Assembly: GCA_022836615.1 (NCBI GenBank)
Contig: MU405399.1
Coordinates: 1-60,584 of the forward strand
DNA: 60,584 nt
From: Annulohypoxylon bovei var. microspora
Taxonomy: Eukaryota; Ascomycota; Sordariomycetes; Xylariales; Hypoxylaceae
Direction of reading: 5' to 3'
In this document: positions 30,990 to 41,847 of the stretch, piece after piece
How the letters are laid out: each line of letters opens with the position of its first letter
Position numbering within the stretch: the stretch's first letter is position 1
Notes under the pieces: model-generated
What the model saw: only the letters and a program-made list of their open reading frames with translations
Told to the model about the DNA's origin: nothing
The model's database searches: none
Position numbers and translations under genes: made by a program

Positions 30990-31382
30990 ATTTGTGTACT
31001 TCAACGTGTTGACCTATGAAGGGGAACTTTCTTCTTTCAAATTTGATGTTAGGCTATTTGGAGGGAAAAATGAACAATCTGGGATTCCTAAGTTCTAAAC
31101 CATATTTTGTTTAGTCTGCTTGAAACCATACGATGCTACATATGTGTGATGGATTCTTACTAATATGGTTGATGTTGAATTTCTCAAATCCGACCTTTCC
31201 CAAATAGGAAAATGGTCGCGTCCATGATTTTGTAAGCCTTCGGATGGGAGCAGGGAGGTACAAAAAGTATAAGTATGAAGGGGAAGAGACAGTTCAGACA
31301 ACGTCATTAAACATCCCCAACCAAACAGTACATACCTACCTACCTACCTACCTAAGGTATTCTAAAGAAGACTTATAAGACC
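30990..31382. promoter_or_regulatory. Upstream region of the SnoaL-like gene
   Basis: A 390-bp stretch between the MITE and the SnoaL-like start codon, with a TACC array at 31333-31353 just upstream of the gene. Confidence 0.5.
31333..31353. repeat. (TACC)5 array
   Basis: Five tandem TACC units ending in TAAGG, 30 bp upstream of the SnoaL-like start codon. Confidence 0.85.
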
Positions 31383-31920
31383 ATGGCTTTCTTCCCGACA
31401 ACTCAGTCCGAAACTCAAGCTTGGCTGCAAAGAGTAAGTCGAACTTATTTCCCTACAGGAGATTAGAGCTTATAGACTCTCAAGTTCCATGCAGCAAACG
31501 ATTCACTCGATACGTCTAGGCTGGCGGATATATATTCGAAAAATACGAAAGTGCAGTTCGGCAACATGCCCTTGATGGAGGGACTGGACGAGCTCCGCAA
31601 CTTCCTCAGTGGGAGTTGGGCGAACTTGGAGATGATGCATCACGATATTGAAAACTTCGGTAGGTCTAAACTTTGACAATGTATTTATTCTTGAGACTAT
31701 AAACTGATGATTATGAATGGTAGATATGGTAGAGAATAGGATCTATCAATCATGCCATGTAACGTGGCAGGTGAAGAACGATCCAGAGAAGGAGAAGGTT
31801 GTAGTCCCAGCTATGGCAGTTATCCACTTGGTGAAATCTGGGCATGAAAAAGGGTTGATTGATCGGGCCGCATTCTATTTGGATGGCGCTCCCTTGATGG
31901 CAGCATATCAGAGAAGTTAG
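31383..31920 (+). CDS. SnoaL-like (NTF2-fold) protein
   Basis: Exons 31383-31433, 31485-31659 and 31724-31920 give 140 aa (donors GTAAGT and GTAGGT). The spliced product reads WLQRFHAANDSLDTSRLADIY, then VQFGNMPLMEGLDELRNFL and MMHHDIENFD, then CHVTWQV and AVIHLVK, ending in a short AFYLDGAPLMAAY. This is the cone-shaped alpha+beta fold of SnoaL/NTF2-like proteins, in which the helix after the first strand reads 'x-Y-x-x-N-x-x-V-Q-F-G-N-x-P'. Fungal relatives act as small polyketide cyclases, hydratases or unknowns. No biosynthetic enzymes are nearby, so the substrate cannot be guessed. A three-exon model with continuous family wording makes the gene firm. Confidence 0.85.
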
Positions 31921-32522
31921 GGAAGTTATGTATAGTACATACATAGGGGTCAGAAGTTCGAGTCTAATCTTATCTTATCGATATCGAACCCCCTGGACGG
32001 GTCCCACCTGCCCATTTGCATCATGCTTGCGCTGCAGCGACGGTCTAGGCAGGGTAGGCAGTAGTAGCTAAAGAATTGATGGTGGGGTTTTTCGGGTCAT
32101 CTTACCAACTGCAAGAGCTCTAACCCGTCATTTCCCTCACATCCTTCTTTCATTTTCTTCCATCTTAGACATTTCGCCTTTATCGTATTCTTACCTTATA
32201 TTTCTTATTGTAAGACATACATTGGCCGTCGGCATTTGGATTACGGCCTCGGGAAGACCCGCCAGGATCACCGTCAGGTTAACACTACCATCCGCAAGCC
32301 CTACCACTGTATTCCCATAGGTACCCTAAGCTCGCTAGAGCTGGCGATCCGGCGCATGGCACAGAAGTCGGAAAACATCTACATCGCAAATACGGGCTAT
32401 AGGAGGAACATTAGTAAATTTAACCACAGCAACTATTATCAATATCTTATCTGCATTGACTCCTTGGCGAAAGCCTCTAATTACAACGTCTTGAACGATT
32501 CTCTTAGTCAACTTACAAAAAT
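31921..32522. other. Intergenic / 5' leader region
   Basis: Lies between the SnoaL-like stop and the start of the YyaL-like gene. A 96-codon frame at 32236 runs into the next gene's leader and shows no family signature; it may be transcribed 5' UTR. Confidence 0.4.
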
Positions 32523-35065
32523 ATGATGTCAGCACAGCTCCAACAGCCTGGCCAGGCTGGAGCTCAATTATCAGCATCCGAGAACAAGCCGAGTCATACA
32601 ACCGTTTCTTCCGAACCAGAACAGTCAAAGCTTACCGAGTCTAAGCCGCTCAGAAATCGCGCTCGAGAAAGCAAGAGTCCTCATGTACAGGCACACGCCG
32701 ACAGCTTAGTAGCTTGGCAGCTGCTGGACGACGATGCGGTTAGTCGAGCTAAGAGGGAAAACAAGCTGATATTCCTCAGCATCGGTTTCCTTGCTTCTCA
32801 CCGTACGTAACTACGACCTACCCCGCGATATCATAGGATATCCCTATGGTGTAGTAGTGCTGACTTTCGTCCTTAGACTGTTATCTTACGAGACAAGAGT
32901 CATTCTCTAACCCTAAAGTCGCGTCACTACTTAACGAACATTTCGTACCTATTGTAATCGATCGTGAAGAACGACCTGATATCGATAATATATATATGAG
33001 TTACAATCAATCGCTTAGTGGGAGTGGTGGTTGGCCATTAAACGTCTTCCTCACCCCGGAGTTGGAGCCAGTTTTTAGTGGAACGTATTGGGCAGCACCC
33101 GGAGTCCAAGATGATGTTGCGGTAGAGAATGATGGAGTCGAAAAGCCCCTCGATTGGGTTGTAGTTATTAAGAAAGTTCTCGCATCATGGCTGGACGAAG
33201 AGTCTCGAGTTCGCGACGAAGCCAAGAAGATGGTAGTCGAGCTAAGTCACATATCTGCCGAGGGAACCCTGAATCATGCAGGAAGTGATTTCTTGCATGC
33301 TCCTATCTCGTCTACTCAAGGAGCGACAACTATTGGAGCCGTTGATTATCCCCTTGAAGTCATCGGTGAAGTCGACTTGGACCAGATCGAAGAAGCATAT
33401 GAACGCATTACAAGAACCTTTGATCCAATGTGTGGTGGTTTTGGCCTCGAGGATAAATTCCCGACTTCAGCAAAACTTTCCCTTCTTTTAAGAGCAACTC
33501 GCTTTCCGAAAGTTGTGCAGGATGTAGTCGGTCCTAACGATTGTAGCTACATTAGTGGCATGGGTCTGCACACTCTACGACGAATCGCTAACGGTGCTGT
33601 CCATGACCATATCGGAGGTGGTTTCCACCGGTACTCGATCACGAGAGACTGGTCGTTGCCTGCATTTGAAAAGATGCTGATAGACAATGTCCTACTACTT
33701 GGACTTTTCCTGGATGCTTGGCTCCTTTCCGGAGGTACCAAGGATGGTGAATTCGTTGACATGGTAACCGAGATCGCCGACTATCTCATTAGTGATAGAA
33801 TGCTATCACAGAAGGGTGGATTTTTCACTAGTGAGGCAGCAGACTCATATAACCGAAAGGGTGACAAAGTCATGCGTAATGGGGGATTCTACCTGTGGAC
33901 GAGGAAGGAGTTCGATGGTATAGTTGGCGATGCGCACGATAGCGAGATTGCTGCCATGTACTGGAATGTCCAGGAACATGGCAATGTCGACCCTAAAAAC
34001 GACCCTCACGACGACTTCCTCAATCAGAACGTGCTTCAGATCGTTAAGAACTCTGCCAGATTAAGTAAGCAGCTGGGGATCCCAGAAGATGAGGTGAAAG
34101 AGCGAATTGAAGCTGCAAAGGCAAAATTACGCTCATATCGACAAAGGGAACGTGTTCAGCCTGAAATTGATACCAAGATTATCACGGCATATAACGGCAT
34201 GGCTATTGCTGGTCTAACACGAACAGCCCTTGCTCTTCTTCATACCGACTCCGACTTGGCCCAACGAGGACACAAGTACTTAGAGGTAGCCAAGAACGCA
34301 GCCCTATTCGTCAAAAAGGAACTTTGGGATAACGACAAGAAAATCCTTTATCGAGTATACTCGAACGGCTGCACTGACATCGAGGCATTTGCCGAGGATT
34401 ATGCTCTATTGGTCGAAGGTCTTATTGAGCTCTATGAAGGCACGGCAGAAGAATCGTGGCTTGAATGGGCCGACGAGTTGCAGGCGCTCCAGATCAAACA
34501 TTTCTACGACAATCCTACTCCTGCGCCTACGACGGCCAACGCTAGATGCGGAGCCTTCTACTCCACGGTCCTAGGTGCGCCGTACACGTTACTCCGCATC
34601 AAGGATGCCATGGACACCTCGCAGCCGTCAGTCAACGCGGTATCCGTGTCCAATTTATTTAGGCTAGGCGGGTTATTAGGCGACGAAAGATATACCTATC
34701 TGGCAAAGGAGAGCGTCAACGCTTTCGGCGTCGAGATGTTGGAGCACCCTAACCTCTTCCCCGGCCTACTATGTGGAATAATTCCCTGGAAACTTGGTGG
34801 CAAGCACTGGGTCGTCGTAGGAGAGAAGCACGAACCTGAACAGCTGGCTACGTTCCACAAGGCACCCCGTGCCGCTTTGTTCACGCTCCGTCATCATGTT
34901 CCAGGAAAAGCTGATTCCTGGTTGAGCAAGAGAGATGCGAGGACCGCTGCCTTCCCTGTGGAACCTGGATTCTATGCGAAATCATCGGACGGGACGTATC
35001 GGAAATTGGGTAGTTATGATCTCGCGAAGGAGGATCCGGGTCGCCTCTCGACTCCCCGTGGCTAG
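32523..35065 (+). CDS. YyaL/SPATA20-type thioredoxin-like (DUF255) protein
   Basis: Exons 32523-32802 and 32877-35065 give 822 aa (a second ATG follows at 32526). The N-terminal thioredoxin-like domain reads IFLSIGFLASHHCYLTRQESF, then VASLLNEHFVPIVIDREERPD and GSGGWPLNVFLTPELEPVFSGTYW. A long alpha/alpha-barrel part follows, with GGGFHRYS, WSLPAFEKML, FYLWTRKEFD, TAYNGMAIAGL, and a C-terminal PRAALF. This is the family that includes bacterial YyaL and mammalian SPATA20. The family's usual CHWCH cluster is replaced by S92-H-H-C95-Y, so only one cysteine of the CxxC remains. The rest of the domain is well preserved over its full length, so this is not decay. The biochemical role of the family is unsettled. 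Confidence 0.9.
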
Positions 35066-35909
35066 TGTTCTTTCGGGCATCGAGGGTTGTCAGGGCTAGG
35101 AATATGCTTACAATGAGGCGGGTACTACCCTTGGCAAGCACCGAAGTGGTAGTCGCGGTTTTTAAGTCTGGGCACGAGACTAAACAGCTGGCAGTGTAAG
35201 AACGACGACTGGAGTTGCGTGCCTCGACGCGGAGAGAAATATGGCGCCTGTACCCCCAACCGGCCTCCCCACTCCTACGACCATGCAGGCTAGGTACGAG
35301 AGCCATGACGATGAAACGGCCGGAACTGAACGAAGTGACGCATTTCCCCCTTCTTTCTATTCCCTAGGTAGGTATTGGGGATTGGATTTACCGGATCGAG
35401 AAAGATTCCCGGGGGGCGTCCACGGTACACGGTTTAGGGGGCGAGTGTGTTTTACGCGTGCGGTGTGCCGGATCGGATGTCTTTACTTGCATTGCATGGT
35501 GGATTGCATAGGTAGATGATGCCTAAATGAATAAATTTTACTTTGGGAACGTTGCTTGTGCTGTGTTTGCTTGCGACGGTGTGCGTGTGCTTGATGCTAT
35601 ATACGGATGACTTTTCATCTATTCTAATATGTCTGCTGGTCAAAGGGGGACTTACATATGGGTGGACTAAATCTAGGGGCTTCTCTGGGGACGAGGTTGT
35701 AAACGGCTAGTGGCACCCGGGACTAGAGAAGCAAGAATAGGCGTTGTCATTCAAATTTAGGAGTGCTCGATGGATTCATAAGATAGGCATGCTTTGTCAA
35801 ATATGAACAACTAAATAGTAAGTTTTATATGCCGCGATTTGGCGATCTGAAATTGAGGATAGGTGTATTGGCAGTGTCTAATACAGCCACAGATTCCTAC
35901 CTATAAATA

Positions 35910-35941
35910 TTACCCCGGCCACGACTCTGCGGCCGGGGTAA
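35910..35941. repeat. Strong GC hairpin
   Basis: Perfect 11-bp arms TTACCCCGGCC and GGCCGGGGTAA enclose a 10-nt loop. It is isolated in AT-rich intergenic DNA. Confidence 0.85.
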
Positions 35942-36170
35942 ACATGAACTGTACGGTAATATAGAAGAGCTTCCTTTTCATAGTCGCAGTCTCCCTACAA
36001 ACGGGCTTCCCAAGCAAAACAAGACATCATCCTCATAATACAAGGTACATACACATCATAAACCATTTCAAAACACACGCCATCTGTTGGTAATTTTCTC
36101 TTCATATCATTTATTGCAAGGGGTATCTATTCTACAGTCTCGAACCATAGACGCGGGGTTCGCCTTCCTT

Positions 36171-36203
36171 ATCTCCATCTCCATCTCCATCTCCATCTCC
36201 ATC
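36171..36203. repeat. (ATCTCC)5 microsatellite
   Basis: Five tandem ATCTCC hexamers ending in ATC. Confidence 0.9.
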
Positions 36204-36605
36204 CTTCTTCCTCAGACAAGTAACATACACGGAAAGACGCAAAGGCGAACAAGGCGGAAACGGCCGATAACTCCGAGTACGTGCTAATGCGAGGCTCTCT
36301 TTTTTGTCTTCTCAACCTTCACCGAGAAAAAAAAACCCCCCTTCCTAGTACGCAGTAAGTTCCCCCCTCCTCCCCGACACCGACGACGTGGTATGGTCCC
36401 CGCTTCCGTAGGTAGTGGTACAAACGAAAAAGAATTCGGATCCCTGGTCGTGAACCGATCGTGGATCGTAATGCGTTGCGTGGTTAAGCCTGGTGTGTGC
36501 CGAGATTACCCCTTATGGTGGTTTGGGTTCAGTTATCCGCTTGTACGGACGGGTACACTTTTGCTGGGTGTTGACTACCATACACGCGTGTTCCACCGAC
36601 CCCTA

Positions 36606-38458
36606 TTATGCCTTAGTCACGGGGCCCGGAGTGGTAGGTTTCCTGTTCATCAGGTTGCCAAAGAACTTGGCCAGCGTATCTGTGTCGACGGGGGCTGATC
36701 CCTCTTCGAGTTGAGACTCATCGTCTAGATGAGGTTCGGGAGAATGTCCGTAGGCCTGGCGATCCTGTTGACGAATTAGTCCCTGTTCGGTGATGTAAGA
36801 CATAGATTAGTAGCTTACCTTAAGACGCTGTACCATGTCGTCGGCGTCTACTTGGATACCTCCCATGTTGAACTGTACTGGTCCAATGTGGTCGCTAATC
36901 ATATCGTCGGTTGCACTTTGGGCGAAAGAGTTGTCCTTGCCGGCTTTCTCATCTGCCTTCTTTTGCTGGTCGAGTCGTTCCAACTGGTTCGCTAGGAAAG
37001 CTTGTGTATCAACCGATGCGATCTCCATCCTGCTCATGTCCTTATTGCCCTGGGCTAACTGTAGGGCGTCTAGACTTGTGTCTTGAACCTGTTCTTCATA
37101 TAATGCCACAGACGATCCTTCTGGTTCCTCTATGCCATTTGTTTCTTCGTTCACCTGGTGGTTGATATTGTTCACACTGTCATTCTTGGACATCGGAAAA
37201 GGTTGGTCGAGATCTATTGACCAACCCTCGCTGACCTGCTCCACGTCGAAACCATCCCGTAGTACTCGGATCTTGCCCCAGGAGTCCCAGTTCGGAGGTA
37301 CCACAATCTTGTCTCGGTCGATGACGTTGGTCTTTAAGGGGGTGCGCTTTAATAACGAATGAATTCCGAGACTGGCGTGAACTAGAGTCCGCAGAGGCGA
37401 TGACATCGACGGTGTTGTGTAAATAAGAGAAGCCCCATCTACCGGCTGTTAGCGAGGAACCTGATTAGGGGTTGGGTATTGGGGGATCATACGTCTCAGT
37501 AAGACCGTTCTGAGATATTGGAGAACGAGGTCGAACTTCTCTTCCTTCCACGACTGTGTCTTTTCCAAGTAGTCTATCCTTTCGGACTAGGACATCGGCA
37601 TTAGTACACCAAGTACTAGGTAATTTGGATCAACATCACTCACGTTTTGGCAAACGACGCACAGCGGCAAACCTAGCGCGTCCTCCCACTCTCCTGGTCC
37701 GAGAGGTAGCGCAACATCTCCCTCCGCAGCAACCGCACCTGTGCCGTCCAAGTTCACGGATCCACCAGTTCGGCCACGGTCTCTCCAGTTATTCATGGCC
37801 TCTTCCATGGTCTCCTTGCACTCGAAACTTAGGGACATGATGACAGTTCGCAACAGCAACAGCCATTCTCGTAGTTGTCGCATCCATAACCAGGGTTGCG
37901 ACCAGTCGAGTAGTATTACTATTAAGGTGTTCGGAATCGATTGGGGAGTCAAAAGGGGTTTAATGAGTGACGTAAAGGAAGGCGCCGGACTGGTGAGTAG
38001 GTAGAGAGATATCCGTGCTAGGATGTCTGGTCGTTGTCAGCGCTGGAGTCTTCGCCAAAGGGAGCTTCGTCGACTAACCTTCTTGGTCTGCGTCCAAGAC
38101 ATTGTAATATGTATATCCAAGTGCGAAGCTATTGGCGATTGGTGGAATCTTGTGGTTGTTCCGGTCGATGTTCTTTCGTGTATCGTTGCTCGACAGGGCT
38201 TCGAGGAAGTCTCGTTGTGAATCTACGGAACCCCCTGATGTGTCTAGTTAGTCGCTTATATTCCGCGATTCAGGATATATCGTTCATTCTACCTAGGACC
38301 AACAAGTTCTTCTCAGGCAATCTCTTTCCACTGGCGACGTTATCGAGCATAGAGCTCCACATGTCCTTCTTCTGATCATCCTTCTTTCCCTCCGAACCGG
38401 TACCGGTACCAACGGAGGTACTAGTATAAGTAGAATACCGGTTCGAATTGGCCGTCAT
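36606..38458 (-). CDS. Cytoplasmic dynein light intermediate chain
   Basis: Six exons (38293-38458, 38079-38234, 37644-38026, 37493-37586, 36819-37438, 36606-36782) give 531 aa starting MTANSNRYSTYTS. Family wording is continuous across all five joins: KDMWSSMLDNVASGKRLPEK, VLGGSVDSQRDFLEAL, IPPIANSFALGYTYYNVLD, LDWSQPWLWMRQLREWL, LRHGASLIYT, and KTNVIDRDKIVVPPNWDSWG followed by KIRVLRDGFDVE. The region of a P-loop reads GGSVDSQR, without the GKS signature. The C-terminal third is disordered, carrying cargo-adaptor interaction in known chains. It is a subunit of the dynein motor for nuclear migration and endosome transport in hyphae. The acceptor of the fourth intron is GGTAG at 37439-37440; a nearer CAG would shift the frame. 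Divergent from Ist3. Confidence 0.95.
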
Positions 38459-39164
38459 GTTTGATCCCGATCGATTGGTAGCATTGGGGAAGATGTGTAT
38501 GCGCCCAGAGAGGTCTCAGCGTAATCGGAGATGCGATAATGGTCAGACCCTTAGAGCGCGTCGTAAGGGTTTGATTTTCACCTATGATTTTCGCCTTTTC
38601 GCCTTTTCGCCTATGTATGTAATCGAAACGCGTTGAGAATGACGATCGGTCCAAGATTGGGGATTTTATTTCCCTCCCTCTTTTTATTTAACGAAATGAG
38701 ACAACCAAAGTGGGGTGGTTTAAGAAGAGATAAAGAAGTTTCACGAGTGATTTCTGATTTATGATTTCTATCAACATAAAAAAACATCCATCACTTTTAT
38801 TCCCCTTGAAGCTTCCACCTGAGCCAGCATTTGATTAAGGTACTGGGATGCCGGGATTTAGTGGATCTCCTGCCAGGTCCTGACGGTCCGACGTTTCCCC
38901 AGCACAGGGGTTCGCGGGGGAGCACCTGGCCACTTTCGCACCTGCCGTAGCCTGCGTAGCATAAGTACAGGTACTTATTAACAGCTACAGGTACCTTCGG
39001 ACCTCCCGTCAAATAATACCGTCATAATTCAGCCTTGCAGCTTAGCTCTATATCTTTTTCTTCCATTCGTAGCCTTCCCAAGCTGTCTGCTATATGTTTG
39101 TAAATTTTCACAATCGCCAATACCTCTACAAACTATCAGGTCGGAAACTGTTTGATACGGCAAA
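38459..39164. promoter_or_regulatory. Divergent promoter region, dynein chain / Ist3
   Basis: A 706-bp shared upstream region with a CGCCTTTT repeat near 38600 and an AAGTACAGGTACTT palindrome near 38963. No gene is seen. Confidence 0.55.
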
Positions 39165-40256
39165 ATGAATCAAATACGAGTCATCCAGGCGCTCAACAAA
39201 CGCGAGATCGAAAATGGAGTGTAAGCCAACCTCCCCAAACCACGCCGTAAAACCCCGTTTCACCAGCTAACAAACAAGCCCAGATCCCCAGAAGCCTCGT
39301 GGCACACCGACTACCGCGACACGGCCTTCGTCAACTTCGGCGGGCTGCCGTACGAGCTGTCGGAGGGCGACATCATCACGATATTCTCGCAGTTCGGGGA
39401 GCCGGTGTTCCTGAAGCTGGCGCGCGACAAGGAGAGCGGCAAGAGCAAGGGCTTCGGCTGGCTCAAGTACGAGGACCAGCGCAGCACCGACCTGGCCGTC
39501 GACAACCTGGGCGGCGCCGAGATCAGCGGCCGCCTCGTCCGCGTCGACCACGCGCGCTACAAGCCCCGCGACGACGAGGACCCCGACGAGTTCAGGGTCG
39601 GCTGGGAGGACATCACGCGCCGCGAGAAGGCCGCGAGGGGCGAGGATGTAGAGATGGAGGAGAGCAGCGAGGAGGAGGAGGGGAGGCGCCCGATGATTAG
39701 GGAGGAGAGGGAACTCGCGAAGCTGATCGAGGACCACGATGAGGATGATCCGATGAAGGGCTTTTTGATCGAGGAGAAGAAGAAGGAAGTCGAACGGGCG
39801 TTAAAGAAAGAGGAGGGGCGGAGGGAAAAGAAGGACAAGAAAGACAAGCATCGGCACCATCGTAGCCATCGTTCTAAGAGGGATGGTAGGGATGATAGGG
39901 ATAGTGAGGAACGCGATCGCCATAGGAGGTCCAGACGCGACGAAACATCTGTCGCCAAGGAAAAATCAAGAAGGGATGCGACTCCGGTTGCTAAAGATCG
40001 AGGCAGTCGAGAACGAGACGATACTCCTCCCAGACGGAGAGATAGTTCTACGGATCGCGAACGGAGGAGACGAGACGACGATCGTGATCGACATCGCCAG
40101 AGAGAGCGACGAGGAGATCGGGATGATAGGGACAGGCATGCAAAGCGCCCCCGCCGCTACGATGATGAAGACGGGGACAAGAGTAGAGATACGGACAAAG
40201 ATCGCAAAAGCAGACGGAGAAGCAGAAGCACATCTCCGCGATCATATAGAGATTGA
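39165..40256 (+). CDS. ist3: Ist3/Snu17-type RRM protein of the RES splicing complex
   Basis: Exons 39165-39220 and 39284-40256 give 342 aa. The N-terminus MNQIRVIQALNKREIE followed by SPEASWHTDYRDTAFVNFGG is diagnostic of the Ist3/RBMX2 group. A single RRM (about residues 33-110) has RNP2 AFVNFGGL and RNP1 SKGFGWLKY, then GRLVRVDHARYKPR, the segment that in Ist3 holds Bud13. The C-terminal two thirds is acidic, then RS/RD/RE-rich low complexity typical of metazoan and filamentous-fungal members and absent in yeast. With Bud13 and Pml1 it forms the RES complex that joins the spliceosome at the Bact stage. Third-position GC is near 100% over the RRM but ordinary in exon 1 and in the tail. Confidence 0.93.
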
Positions 40257-40534
40257 CGAAAACTGCCTAGTTAATCGCTTGATAAAGATACCCCATTTAA
40301 AGCCAACGCTGTTTACTTAATATGACCTCGCCAGCACGTATCCTAGTGCAAAGTGATTTAAAACGCCCCCCGACCACGTAAACGCCAAATCCTGCGAGTC
40401 CTGTTACTCCATGCTGATTTCCCATGTCCGGCCCGGTTTTCAAATCAGTGTCTCCCGACTCGACTTAATGGGTCCAACACATACAACTCGACCTTAAAAG
40501 CGGGGTGGTGCTCGTAATATTCCTTGAGCTCGTC

Positions 40535-41847
40535 CTAATTCCCCAGGTATCTCTTCCAGCCTTCTCTGACGACCACAGTGCGACCGTCTTCCTCCTTGAG
40601 CACGAATTTCTCCCATCGCGCATCCTGTCCAGCACCGACGACAGCGAGAGTGATCTCGTCTATCCATCCGACGACCCCTTTCATTGGCCTACTAGTGCCT
40701 AATACGGTGTTGTCACCCCTTTCTACTGCCCTGGCTGGGCTAGGTAAAAGTGGCTCTTCGCCGGTTTCAAACGGAGCCGAGGTAAAGGAGTAGACATCGG
40801 AAAAGGGACCAAATGGAATATTGCTGAGGATGCCCCATTTGTTTGTGGCCTCTGCGTTTGCGCTACCTCCGCCAATGCTCGGAGCCGGAGATCCGGGTCT
40901 GTTGCGTTGGTTAGGTACATCGAAAATATGTAAGCTCCCCTTGTCTGAGGTGCAAGCAAGCATGTTCCCTGATGGGCTGAAGCGTAATGAGTATATGGTA
41001 GCGAACTCGCTACCTCGCCGTCGTTCGGCAATTTTCGCACAGCTACTTGTGGAGAAGATGCGAATAATAGTACCCTATATATAGTCAGCGCGTGATATAT
41101 TGAAATTCAACAAATCCTTTTACCTTTTCGCTTGCCGTAGCAAGTAATTCACCATCTGAACTTAGCTGCAAAGCTCTCAAATTCGAAGAGTGCGCAGGGA
41201 TGATGCTGACGCTGTCTGTTGCCAACTGCACGACCTGGACTTGGCCAGGGGTTCTACCAGGGAAAACCAAGTATTTTTCTGTGAGACAGCAAAGTCCAAG
41301 AAAGTTGTCTGCTGTCTCATATCTGGCAAGCGGCGTCGGTGGCTTATGGAAAGCGTATACTCGCACACTATTCTGCAAGACAACGGCAATCCTCGACTTG
41401 GAGATCTGAACTCCGCGAACAGCAGTCAAGGTGGCTAGCTCAAGAGCTATTTTGCCTTTGCTATCGTCCCATACAATGACCTTGTTCTGCGGGAACTTCG
41501 GCGAACGACCGCCACCAACAAGAGCAAGATAATTGGCGTTACCCATCATCTGAACAAGTCCAAGGCCCGCATTGAAAACTACAGATTATTAGATTCATTT
41601 ACAACAAGTGGAGGAGAATGACCATACCTCTCGCGGTTTGTACCTGAGAAGAGTTCGAAAGGAAGACTATAAAACGTGTAAGTATTAGGACAGCATGTAG
41701 ACTGGAAATATGAGTGTATCATAGTTAAGGAGGCATACTGCAAAACCCCGAGTCTAGACCGACAACGAAGCGACTTGCGTCACTGTTGAAGGTGACAGAA
41801 AGAGCAGCATGCTCAGGGGGACTTTCTATAACTGGTCGAGTATTCAT
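40535..41847 (-). CDS. hsv2: PROPPIN beta-propeller protein, Hsv2/WIPI4-like
   Basis: Four exons (41739-41847, 41628-41666, 41124-41578, 40535-41074) give 380 aa starting MNTRPVIESPPEH. Seven WD-like blades show as FNSDASRFVVGLDSGF, NYLALVGGG followed by KFPQNKVIVWDD, the blade around RIAVVLQNSVRVY, LATASEKGTIIRIF and SPSGNMLACTSDKGSLHIFD. The phosphoinositide-binding L/FRRG signature appears as R219-R-R-G222 in IAERRRGSEFATIY, with the hydrophobic first residue replaced by Arg. PROPPINs bind PI3P and PI(3,5)P2 at the autophagosome and vacuole; the lack of long loops suits the Hsv2/WIPI4 branch rather than Atg18. The short second exon (39 nt) is supported by frame. The 3' end lies 278 bp from the convergent Ist3 stop. 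Confidence 0.9.

Larger units (their letters stand above)
35066..36605. other. Convergent 3' intergenic, 1.5 kb
   Basis: Lies between the YyaL-like and dynein chain stop codons. It contains an 11-bp hairpin and an ATCTCC microsatellite, listed separately, and a CCTAGGTAGGTA motif near 35364. No gene is seen. Confidence 0.5.
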
